Position numbers and translations under genes: made by a program
The notes under the pieces: model-generated
Told to the model about the DNA's origin: nothing
Databases searched by the model: none
What the model saw: the letters and a program-made list of their open reading frames with translations, nothing else
NCBI GenBank assembly: GCA_905193485.1
Contig: CAJJOX010000148.1
Span: 1-5,716, forward strand
Reading direction: 5' to 3'
Length of the DNA stretch: 5,716 nucleotides
Origin: an uncultured Porphyromonadaceae bacterium
GTDB taxonomy: Bacteria > Bacteroidota > Bacteroidia > Bacteroidales > Muribaculaceae
Part shown: in pieces, positions 1 to 5,716 of the stretch
How the letters are laid out: every line of letters begins with the position of its first letter
Position numbering within the stretch: the stretch's first letter is position 1

Positions 1-1
1 C

Positions 2-613
2 GGGGGGGGGGGAAGGATTCCCGTCCACATGCCCCGCGCCCGCCGACCCGTCGACATACTGGACGTGGCCACCGGCACCGGCGACCTCGCAATGCTCATT
101 GCCCGACGCATCACCGGCTCCCACATCACCGGCATAGACCTCTCGGAAGGCATGATCGACATCGGCCGTAAAAAGATCGCCGAAGCCGGACTCGACAGAC
201 GCATATCGCTCCGCACCGCCGACAGCCTTGCAATGCCGTTTGACGACAACACATTCGATGCCGTCACAGTAGCCTACGGAGTGCGCAACTTTGAAAATCT
301 GCTTCAAGGCTACCGGGAAATGCTGCGGGTGCTCCGCCCCGGAGGGTCGCTTTGCGTCATCGAACTCGCGACGCCGTCCGCAACTATGGTGCGGCCATTA
401 TATAAATTCTACACCCGCTGCATCATTCCTGCAGTAGGGCGTCTGGTGTCGAAAGATGTGCGTGCCTATTCCTATCTGCCCGAAAGCATCGCCGCCGTGC
501 CACAACGCTCCGAAATGACAGATCTCATCAGGCAGGCAGGATTCGCCGATCCGTCGTTCAAGACACTCACTTTCGGCACATGCTGCATCTACACGGCAAT
601 CAAACAAAGCTGA
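2..613 (+). CDS. ubiE: Demethylmenaquinone methyltransferase UbiE/MenG, 5'-truncated
   Basis: This SAM-dependent methyltransferase C-methylates demethylmenaquinone to menaquinone, the last step in making the respiratory quinone; it acts in the cytoplasm at the membrane face. Residues are numbered from the Met at base 29. The SAM-binding motif I is ILDVATGTGD (10-19), the acidic ribose-binding residue is D37 in GIDLSEGM, and AD (64-65) is the likely adenine contact. VAYGVRNFENL (81-91) and RVLRPGGSLCVIE (100-112) are UbiE-family signatures. RLVSKDVRAYSYLPESI (138-154) is typical of the Bacteroidetes MenG C-terminal half. The frame stays open upstream to base 2, reading RIPVH just before that Met. 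Family members usually carry about 50-60 residues before motif I, so the Met at 29 is probably internal and the real start lies outside the window. The stop is TGA at 611-613. Bacteroidales use menaquinone, so the menG role is more likely than ubiquinone synthesis. The family call is very secure; the 5' limit is not. Confidence 0.93.
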   Translation, partial: GGGGRIPVHMPRARRPVDILDVATGTGDLAMLIARRITGSHITGIDLSEGMIDIGRKKIAEAGLDRRISLRTADSLAMPFDDNTFDAVTVAYGVRNFENLLQGYREMLRVLRPGGSLCVIELATPSATMVRPLYKFYTRCIIPAVGRLVSKDVRAYSYLPESIAAVPQRSEMTDLIRQAGFADPSFKTLTFGTCCIYTAIKQS

Positions 614-652
614 TGCCCGTTTAAAGGACAACCATTATTACACATTAATAAT

Positions 653-2692
653 ATGAACATCAAAACAATCTCCATCGCAATGACTCTTACTCTGACAGCC
701 GCCACCGGCCTCAGCGCGCAGGAGCATCTGCACAGTCTTGATGCCTCTCAGATCGACAATGCGATCGCCCCAGGCACCGACTTCTATGGCCATGTCAACC
801 ACAAATGGCAGCAGGCCAACCCTCTGACGCCCGAACATGCCCGTTACGGCAAATTCAACGTACTCAACGACTCCTCCGAAGTGCGCGTAAAAAATCTCGT
901 GCTCGGCCTCGCTGAAACAAACCCGCAACCGGGAACGGTGGCATTCAAGGTTTCGACAATCTATTCACAGGCCATGGACTCCGTGCGCCGCAACGCTGAA
1001 GGCGCCGCTCCCATACAGGCCGATCTGCGTAAGATCGAGAACACCACGCACGACGGCATGGAAGATCTGTTTCTATGGATGCACGCCAACTATGCATCAC
1101 CTTTCTTTAGCGCAGGCCCACAGGAAGACCTCGCCAACTCCTCGCAATATGCAATGTATGTGAGCGGTGGCGGAATCGGACTCGGCGACCGCGATTACTA
1201 CCTCAAAAACGACAAACGCAACAAAGAAGTGCGCGAAGCCTATCAAAACCTCATCGTGCGCCAGATGATGAACGCAGGCTACAAGAAAAACGCAGCCAAA
1301 CGCATCATGCGCAACGTCATGAAGATCGAAACAGCCATCGCCGACTCGACATGGACACGCGAACAGAGCCGCAACATCCCCGCCATGTACAATCCCCGCT
1401 CTTTCGCCCAACTCAAAGAGATGTATCCCAATATAAACTGGGACCGCTTCTTCATCGAAACCATGGGCATCGAATCGCCCGAACAGGTAATTGTCACCGA
1501 AATCAACACCGTCAAGAAGGCAAACGACCTCATGGGCACGCTCACAGACCGTGAGATCAAGGATTACTACCTTTGGAAATACGTCGCCCAGGCAGCAGGC
1601 CGTCTAAGCGATGACTTCGCCGACGCTTCTTTCGACTTCTCCAAGGTGATGAGCGGCGTTCAGGAGCAGCGTCCGCGCTGGAAACGCGCCCTCGGAGCCA
1701 CCGAAGGAGCCATGGGTGAGGCCATCGGCCAGCTCTATGTGGAAAAATATTTTCCCCAGTCGTCGAAAGACTACATGATCGGCCTTGTTGAAAATCTCCG
1801 CACCGCACTCGGCAAACACATCATCAATCTGCCGTGGATGAGCGTCGACACAAAACTCAACGCCATCAAAAAACTCAACGCGTTCACCGTAAAAATAGGC
1901 TATCCTGACAAATGGAAAGACTATTCCTCGATGGAAATCGACCCCAGCCTCTCCTACTACGAAAACATGCACAACGTGGGCATGTGGCATCAAAAAGAAT
2001 ACTACAAAAAATGGGGCAAACCCGTAGACCGCACCGAATGGGGCATGACACCTCAGACCGTCAACGCATATTATAACCCGCTGGCCAACGAAATCGTATT
2101 CCCGGCCGCCATCCTGCAGGCTCCCTTCTTCGACCCGCAGGCATCCGACGCCGAAAACTACGGCGGCATCGGTGTGGTTATCGGCCACGAGATGACTCAT
2201 GGATTCGACGATCAGGGTCGCAACTTCGACGCCAACGGCAATATGACCGACTGGTGGACACCGGCCGACGCCGAAGCATTCAATGCACTTGCCAAAGGCC
2301 TTGGAGCACAGTTTGATGCCGTCGAGGTACTTCCCGGCCTGCACGCCAACGGCACATACACCATGGGCGAAAACATAGCCGATCAGGGCGGTCTCCGCGT
2401 AGCCATGACAGCATTCCTCGACTCTCAGAAAAAGAAGGGTGTCGACGTGGAAACCGAAACCATCGACGGCTTCACTCCGGCTCAGGTATTCTATATGAAC
2501 TACGCCAACCTCTGGGGTCAGAACATCCGCGATGAAGAGATCCGTTCACTCACGACCGGCGATGTACACTCGCTCGGCGAAAACCGCGTCAACGTCACGC
2601 TCCGCAACATCGAGCCATTCTTCACCGCTTTCGGCATCACGGAAGGCCAACCCATGTTCCGTCCCGCCGAAGAGCGCGTCATCATCTGGTAA
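653..2692 (+). CDS. pepO: Secreted M13 family zinc metallopeptidase (neprilysin/PepO-like)
   Basis: This is a 679-residue zinc endopeptidase of family M13, which normally cleaves oligopeptides. A signal peptide (about 1-22; cleavage likely SA|Q after A22) sends it to the periplasm or outside. The M13 N-terminal domain spans about 35-415, with the early motif PGTDFYGHVNHKW (40-52). The catalytic domain follows: substrate-binding NAYY (471-474), zinc site HEMTH (512-516; ligands H512 and H516, general base E513), third ligand E573 and support D577 in GENIAD, and H639 and R645 matching neprilysin H711 and R717. Spacings agree closely with neprilysin (NAxY to HExxH 42 residues, the HExxH glutamate to the third ligand 60 versus 62). 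The protein ends in the usual RVxIW-type tail with a terminal Trp, so it is full length. It has no cysteine at all, so it lacks the disulfides of the animal enzymes. The start follows an AT-rich leader with no clear Shine-Dalgarno. It lies 39 bases after ubiE with no terminator between, so read-through is likely. Its physiological substrate is unknown. Confidence 0.96.
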   Translation: MNIKTISIAMTLTLTAATGLSAQEHLHSLDASQIDNAIAPGTDFYGHVNHKWQQANPLTPEHARYGKFNVLNDSSEVRVKNLVLGLAETNPQPGTVAFKVSTIYSQAMDSVRRNAEGAAPIQADLRKIENTTHDGMEDLFLWMHANYASPFFSAGPQEDLANSSQYAMYVSGGGIGLGDRDYYLKNDKRNKEVREAYQNLIVRQMMNAGYKKNAAKRIMRNVMKIETAIADSTWTREQSRNIPAMYNPRSFAQLKEMYPNINWDRFFIETMGIESPEQVIVTEINTVKKANDLMGTLTDREIKDYYLWKYVAQAAGRLSDDFADASFDFSKVMSGVQEQRPRWKRALGATEGAMGEAIGQLYVEKYFPQSSKDYMIGLVENLRTALGKHIINLPWMSVDTKLNAIKKLNAFTVKIGYPDKWKDYSSMEIDPSLSYYENMHNVGMWHQKEYYKKWGKPVDRTEWGMTPQTVNAYYNPLANEIVFPAAILQAPFFDPQASDAENYGGIGVVIGHEMTHGFDDQGRNFDANGNMTDWWTPADAEAFNALAKGLGAQFDAVEVLPGLHANGTYTMGENIADQGGLRVAMTAFLDSQKKKGVDVETETIDGFTPAQVFYMNYANLWGQNIRDEEIRSLTTGDVHSLGENRVNVTLRNIEPFFTAFGITEGQPMFRPAEERVIIW

Positions 2693-2718
2693 AACAGATT
2701 TTCAGTCATAACATTATT

Positions 2719-2754
2719 AAAAGAGGCGTGTCGATAGTGACATGCCTCTTTTTT
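2719..2754 (+). terminator. Rho-independent terminator after the M13 peptidase gene
   Basis: A stem of up to 14 bp pairs 2719-2732 (AAAAGAGGCGTGTC) with 2739-2752 (GACATGCCTCTTTT) around the 6-base loop GATAGT, with a single G-U wobble. It runs into six Ts at 2749-2754. It starts 26 bases after the peptidase stop codon. The A-run on the left arm also gives a short T-tract on the minus strand, but no minus-strand gene is seen to use it. It separates the ubiE-peptidase unit from the efflux operon. Confidence 0.93.
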
Positions 2755-2787
2755 GTCGACAAATCGAGATCGGACACGTATAAAATT

Positions 2788-2813
2788 AACACGGTTAATC
2801 ATTTATCCGTGTT
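2788..2813. repeat. Inverted repeat, 7 bp arms (AACACGG/CCGTGTT)
   Basis: AACACGG at 2788-2794 and CCGTGTT at 2807-2813 are perfect inverted copies separated by 12 AT-rich bases (TTAATCATTTAT). The arm-to-arm centre spacing is 19 bp. That could suit a dimeric DNA-binding protein (an operator) or form an RNA hairpin. No T-run follows, so it is not an intrinsic terminator. Function is unknown. Confidence 0.5.
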
Positions 2814-2826
2814 GCCATACAGGCTA

Positions 2827-2857
2827 TCGACAGATTGCCGCATAGCGGCCAATCCGA
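2827..2857. repeat. GC-rich stem-loop with one bulged base
   Basis: GATTGCCGC (2833-2841) pairs with GCGGC-CAATC (2845-2854) around the tight loop ATA, leaving C2850 as the only bulge. TCG (2827-2829) and CGA (2855-2857) can extend the stem across a 3-base asymmetric bulge (ACA). No T-tract follows on either strand, so it is not a classical terminator. It could be a leader-RNA structure, an operator or a REP-like element. Which of these applies cannot be decided from this window. Confidence 0.55.
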
Positions 2858-2943
2858 CATCCTCACAACTCTATATTGTTGAAAAATTGTTAACTTGCCC
2901 CACATTTATGACATTAATCATATCTCATACCGTCTGTTGTATG

Positions 2944-2951
2944 TAATTTTG
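2944..2951 (+). promoter_or_regulatory. Candidate Bacteroidetes -7 box TAATTTTG
   Basis: TAATTTTG is an exact match to the Bacteroidetes -7 consensus TAnnTTTG used by their primary sigma factor. No TTTG/TTG -33 element is seen 19-21 bases upstream, so the match is one-sided. If used, transcription would start near 2958 and leave a leader of about 165 nt before the adaptor start at 3124. Confidence 0.4.
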
Positions 2952-3029
2952 CACATTGAAAACAACATGCCGCATGCACCGGCGTCAGTGGACCCGTTTC
3001 ATCCGACCGGCAACAATGACCATCAGGCA

Positions 3030-3059
3030 TTTGTTTTCACAAACGTGTGGATATCTATA
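3030..3059 (+). promoter_or_regulatory. Weak alternative promoter: TTTG, 18 bp, TATCTATA
   Basis: TTTG at 3030-3033 matches the Bacteroidetes -33 element. TATCTATA at 3052-3059 has the TA of the -7 element but lacks its TTTG half. The 18-bp spacing is slightly short of the usual 19-21. A small inverted repeat, TTTGT/ACAAA (3030-3034 and 3039-3043), overlaps the -33 box and could be a regulator site. This is a low-confidence alternative to the box at 2944. Confidence 0.2.
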
Positions 3060-3123
3060 ATAACCGCCGCTGACAGAAAATATAAATTCAAGGTAAAATA
3101 AGACAATTTTTAAAAGAAAGATT

Positions 3124-4308
3124 ATGAACGTTAGAATGTTGAAAGGCATTGCCGCGTTAGGCATGAGCCTGACATTGGGCTTTGCCGCCACATCGTGCAA
3201 AAAAAGTGACGATGCCGCCGCACAGAAAGAGATGCCCGCCCCGCAAGTGGCCGTCATGACCGTTTCGGCTCAGAACGCCGACAACCAGAAAGAATATCCC
3301 GCCAAAATTGAAGGCAAGACCGACATCGCGATCCGTCCCCAGGTCACCGGATTCATCACGAAAGTGTGTGTCGATGAAGGACAGACCGTAAAAAAAGGCC
3401 AGACCCTTTTCGTTCTTGACCAGGTGCAATTCCAGGCTGCCGTCGACAACGCCCAGGCCGCTGTCAACTCTGCCCAGACCGCTGTCAACACTGCGGCCAT
3501 GACCGCCGACACCAAACGACAGCTTTTTGAGAAAAACATCATCAGCGCCTACGACAACCAACTCGCACAAAACCAGCTCGCCACCGCGCGCGCATCGCTC
3601 GCACAGGCACAGGCCGCACTCACGCAGGCCCGCAAAAACCTGTCGTACACCGTAGTGACCGCTCCTTCCGACGGCGTTGTAGGCACTATTCCCAACCGTG
3701 AAGGATCTCTCGCCTCACCTTCGTCCATGGATCCCCTCACCACGATTTCCGACAACTCAAAAGTCTATGCCTACTTCTCGCTCACCGAGAAAGACCTTCT
3801 CGAGATGACCGACAACGGCAACCGCTCGCTGGCATCCGCCATCGACTCCATGCCCGAAGTAAGCCTCAAACTTGCCAACGGCACCATCTACCCGTTCAGC
3901 GGCAAAGTGGCAACCGTATCCGGTGTCATCAACACCGCCACCGGCGCCGCTTCGGTCCGCGCACTCTTCGACAATCCCAGCGGAATGCTCCGGAGCGGCA
4001 GCACGGGAGCCATCATTCTGCCGATCAAGACCGACAACGCCATCATCATTCCTCAGAAAGCCACTTATTCGATTCAGGACAAAAAATTTGTCTATATCGT
4101 TGAAAACGACGGCACTCTCCGCTCACGCAACATCACAGTCCTTCCCCAGAACAACGGACAGGAATATGTCGTGCTCAACGGCATCAATCCCGGCGAGCGC
4201 ATCGTGGTCGAAGGTGTCGGCACCCAATCGGTTCGCGAGGGCATCAAGATCAATCCCGTCGATGCCGCCGATAAAGCCGGCCAACAGACCGCTCCCCAGG
4301 CCAAATAA
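3124..4308 (+). CDS. RND efflux periplasmic adaptor lipoprotein (AcrA/MexA type)
   Basis: This 394-residue membrane fusion protein would link the inner-membrane RND pump to an outer-membrane TolC-type channel. A lipoprotein signal peptide ends at ATSC, with lipidated C25. Domains in order: first half of the lipoyl domain about 66-102 (IAIRPQVTGFITKVCVDEGQ); coiled-coil hairpin about 103-172, rich in Ala and Gln; second lipoyl half about 173-212 (SYTVVTAPSDGVVGT); beta-barrel about 213-300; membrane-proximal domain about 305-378 (VEGVGTQSVREG near its end). Length fits the family. At the hairpin tip, L134 and S141 match the R-x3-L-x6-S channel-docking motif, but the Arg position is T130 (R132 lies two residues later). 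The start at 3124 gives a good n-region and follows AAAAGAAAGATT, at best a weak ribosome site; Met5 is a less likely alternative. The pump gene follows 103 bases downstream on the same strand, so the two are surely an operon. Substrate cannot be told from sequence. Confidence 0.96.
   Translation: MNVRMLKGIAALGMSLTLGFAATSCKKSDDAAAQKEMPAPQVAVMTVSAQNADNQKEYPAKIEGKTDIAIRPQVTGFITKVCVDEGQTVKKGQTLFVLDQVQFQAAVDNAQAAVNSAQTAVNTAAMTADTKRQLFEKNIISAYDNQLAQNQLATARASLAQAQAALTQARKNLSYTVVTAPSDGVVGTIPNREGSLASPSSMDPLTTISDNSKVYAYFSLTEKDLLEMTDNGNRSLASAIDSMPEVSLKLANGTIYPFSGKVATVSGVINTATGAASVRALFDNPSGMLRSGSTGAIILPIKTDNAIIIPQKATYSIQDKKFVYIVENDGTLRSRNITVLPQNNGQEYVVLNGINPGERIVVEGVGTQSVREGIKINPVDAADKAGQQTAPQAK
3430..3492 (+). 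repeat. Tandem 21-bp repeats coding heptads in the adaptor coiled coil
   Basis: Units 3451-3471 and 3472-3492 differ at only two of 21 bases. They encode AQAAVNS and AQTAVNT (residues 110-123). The preceding 21 bases (3430-3450, FQAAVDN) are a more diverged third copy. The period equals one coiled-coil heptad, so the array lies in the ascending helix of the hairpin and changes in copy number would stay in frame. Confidence 0.75.
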
Positions 4309-4411
4309 AAAAGCTCCGCAATCTGCCGGATCTCAATCTATCCTCATATCTGTAAGATCAATCAAAACGACTTAAACAATCGCGGAACATTATCCGCGAG
4401 AACTTAAAGCA
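4309..4411 (+). other. Adaptor-pump intergenic spacer, probably transcribed
   Basis: The 103 bases between the adaptor stop and the pump start contain no gene and no terminator-like T-run after a stem. They contain loosely repeated ATCT words (about 4320-4353) and, near the 3' end, a perfect hairpin (4380-4399). The spacer is longer than the few bases common between such operon partners, leaving room for a translational or processing signal. Co-transcription is inferred from the lack of a terminator. Confidence 0.6.
4380..4399 (+). promoter_or_regulatory. Hairpin just upstream of the RND pump start codon
   Basis: TCGCGGA (4380-4386) and TCCGCGA (4393-4399) form a perfect 7-bp GC-rich stem with the loop ACATTA. 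The stem ends 12 bases before the ATG at 4412, next to where a ribosome would land. It may tune pump translation relative to the adaptor, act as an RNA-processing barrier or be a protein-binding palindrome. No T-tract follows, so it is not a terminator. Structure is seen; function is inferred. Confidence 0.5.
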
Positions 4412-5716
4412 ATGAAATTAGATACATTTATCAACCGCCCGGTGCTTTCGACCGTAATCTCGATCTTTATCGTGCTCCTCGGTCTTATCGGAATGATCTC
4501 GCTGCCAATCACGCAGTATCCCGACATCGCACCGCCAACCATCTCGGTGACCACAACTTATCAGGGTGCGAATGCACAGGCTGTGCTCAACTCCGTGATT
4601 GCGCCGCTTGAAGAAGCAATCAACGGCGCCGAAGGCATGACCTACATGGAATCGACCGCCACAAACACCGGCTCGGCCACAATCAACGTCTATTTCGAAC
4701 AGGGTTTCGACCCTGACATGGCAGCCGTCGACGTACAGAACCGCGTGGCTAAAGCACAGAACCTCCTTCCCGCCGAAGTAACACAGGTGGGCGTGCTCAC
4801 TCAGAAACGCCAGACATCGATGCTCATTGGCATCGCGCTATATTCCGACAATGACAACTACTCCACCGAGTTTATCGACAACTACATGAAGATCAACGTT
4901 GTTCCCGTCATCCAACGTGTACAGGGTGTGGGCGACGTGATGAGCTTCGGCGCCGACTACTCGATGCGAATCTGGCTCAAACCTGAGGTGATGGCGCAAT
5001 ACAACCTCATGCCGGGCGATATCAGCGCCGCTCTTGCCGAACAGAACCTCGAGGCAGCGCCCGGTTCATTCGGCGAACAGGGCAACCAGTCGTTCCAATA
5101 TACGATGACATATAAAGGACGTCTGGACAATCCTGAAGAATTCGGCGACATCGTGGTGCGTGCCACTGAAAACGGTGAAGTGCTCCGGCTGAAAGATGTT
5201 GCCGAAATCGAACTCGGCAAAGTAACCTACGGCTTCGGCAACTCCTTCAACGGTCATCCGTCAACTATGGCCATCGTGTTCCAGACGGCAGGCTCAAATG
5301 CAACCCAGATCATCAACGACTGTCTTGCCCAGGTGGAAATAATGAAAAAAGATCTTCCTGACGGACTTCACTTTGCAATCCCGATGAACAACAACGACTT
5401 CCTCTATGCGTCGATCCATCATGTGCTCCAGACGCTTATCGAGGCTTTCATCCTTGTGTTCATCGTGGTCTATATCTTCCTCCAGGACTTCCGATCGACA
5501 ATCATCCCTGCCATCGCCATTCCCGTGGCGCTGATCGGCACATTCTTCGTGCTCAACCTCATTGGATTCTCCATCAACCTTATCACACTCTCGGCTCTTG
5601 TGCTTGCGATCGCAATTGTGGTCGACGACGCCATTGTGGTGGTCGAAGCCGTACACGCCAAGCTTGACGTTGGCTATAAAAGCGCGCGCCAGGCATCCCT
5701 CGACGCCATGAACGAG
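4412..5716 (+). CDS. RND (HAE1) multidrug efflux transporter, AcrB/MexB type, 3'-truncated
   Basis: This is the first 435 residues of a proton-driven inner-membrane exporter that normally has about 1,030-1,060 residues; the frame is still open at the window end. The N-terminus MKLDTFINRPVLSTVISIF matches the amphipathic start and TM1 (about 12-30) of AcrB-like pumps. LPITQYPDIAPPTISV (31-46) leads into the porter domain, and GVGDVMSFGADYSMRIW (172-188) is a close AcrB match. TM2 is about 337-357, TM3 about 363-383 and TM4 about 388-412. In TM4, IVVDDAIVVVE carries D405 and D406, the pair equivalent to the proton-relay D407/D408 of AcrB. F179 matches the deep-pocket F178 of AcrB, while M137 stands where AcrB has F136. 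The start at 4412 is fixed by homology; only a weak purine stretch precedes it. Together with the upstream adaptor it forms two parts of a tripartite pump. The drug range cannot be inferred. Confidence 0.97.
   Translation, partial: MKLDTFINRPVLSTVISIFIVLLGLIGMISLPITQYPDIAPPTISVTTTYQGANAQAVLNSVIAPLEEAINGAEGMTYMESTATNTGSATINVYFEQGFDPDMAAVDVQNRVAKAQNLLPAEVTQVGVLTQKRQTSMLIGIALYSDNDNYSTEFIDNYMKINVVPVIQRVQGVGDVMSFGADYSMRIWLKPEVMAQYNLMPGDISAALAEQNLEAAPGSFGEQGNQSFQYTMTYKGRLDNPEEFGDIVVRATENGEVLRLKDVAEIELGKVTYGFGNSFNGHPSTMAIVFQTAGSNATQIINDCLAQVEIMKKDLPDGLHFAIPMNNNDFLYASIHHVLQTLIEAFILVFIVVYIFLQDFRSTIIPAIAIPVALIGTFFVLNLIGFSINLITLSALVLAIAIVVDDAIVVVEAVHAKLDVGYKSARQASLDAMNE

Larger units (their letters stand above)
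2755..3123 (+). other. 369-base non-coding control region upstream of the RND pump operon
   Basis: This stretch is AT-richer than its neighbours, and no reading frame in it looks like a protein: the short open frames lack recognisable motifs and overlap the repeats below. It holds two stem-loops (2788-2813 and 2827-2857), a direct repeat ATTGTT at 2875-2880 and 2886-2891, a Bacteroidetes-type -7 box at 2944-2951 and a second promoter-like pair at 3030-3059. It must contain the promoter of the adaptor-pump operon, because a strong terminator lies immediately upstream. No regulator gene (TetR, AraC or two-component) is present next to it in the window. Confidence 0.7.

Noticed and set aside
29..31. 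ATG at 29 as the true start of ubiE
   Set aside because: The SAM motif would begin only 10 residues in, while the family has a conserved N-terminal segment before it. The frame is open to the window edge, so truncation is the better explanation.
1604..2344. Long minus-strand open frame of 246 codons opposite the peptidase gene
   Set aside because: It is an antisense shadow of a strongly supported M13 gene. Its sequence is rich in His, Val and Phe, as expected from reverse-complemented coding DNA, and shows no motif.
2827..2857. Second intrinsic terminator at the GC-rich stem-loop
   Set aside because: The stem is strong, but no T-tract follows on either strand and a complete terminator already lies about 75 bases upstream.
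2728..2946. Open frame of 72 codons beginning inside the terminator
   Set aside because: It begins within the terminator stem, covers both stem-loops and the direct repeat, and has no protein-like features.
2895..3101. Open frame of about 68 codons upstream of the adaptor (starting TTG)
   Set aside because: It has no recognisable domain, starts at a weak codon with no ribosome site and spans the candidate promoter boxes. Its composition looks like translated non-coding DNA.
3872..4375. Plus-strand open frame of 167 codons overlapping the end of the adaptor gene
   Set aside because: It lies in another frame of the adaptor gene and is Ser/Pro/Arg-rich low-complexity sequence, typical of an out-of-frame reading of GC-rich coding DNA.
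1..5716. Undescribed defence, mobile or biosynthetic system
   Set aside because: All coding sequence is explained by ubiE/menG, an M13 peptidase and an RND adaptor-pump pair. No transposase, integrase, CRISPR repeats, toxin-antitoxin pair or unknown gene is visible.

Overview
This window looks like ordinary chromosome from a Bacteroidales bacterium, most likely a gut Muribaculaceae/Bacteroides relative. The family-level placement is inference. It rests on the MenG-type methyltransferase with the Bacteroidetes-style C-terminal half, AT-rich translation starts with little or no Shine-Dalgarno sequence, a perfect Bacteroidetes-type -7 box (TAATTTTG), moderately GC-rich genes separated by AT-rich spacers, and RND pump proteins that read like Bacteroidetes homologues. 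All genes are on the + strand.

Layout. Bases 2-613 hold the 3' part of ubiE/menG (demethylmenaquinone methyltransferase, last step of menaquinone synthesis). Its N-terminus is lost at the window edge, which begins with an 11-G run that may be a sequencing or assembly artefact. After a 39-base gap, 653-2692 encodes a complete secreted M13 (neprilysin/PepO-type) zinc metallopeptidase with every catalytic residue visible. A strong intrinsic terminator at 2719-2754 closes this unit. The next 369 bases (2755-3123) contain no convincing gene but do contain two stem-loops, an 11-bp-period direct repeat and weak promoter-like boxes. They form the control region of the following pump operon.

Bases 3124-4308 encode a lipoprotein periplasmic adaptor (AcrA/MexA type). 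After a 103-base spacer with a 7-bp hairpin just upstream of the start, 4412-5716 encodes the first 435 residues of the matching AcrB/MexB-type RND (HAE1) inner-membrane pump, cut by the window end. The outer-membrane TolC/OprM-type channel is not in the window and would be expected downstream. The adaptor and pump would form a proton-driven tripartite exporter. The methyltransferase and peptidase are not obviously linked to it in function.

I found no mobile element, CRISPR array, tRNA or rRNA, and no evidence of an undescribed system. The points most worth a second look are the structured leader of the pump operon, the hairpin between adaptor and pump, and several residue-level oddities in the adaptor and pump.
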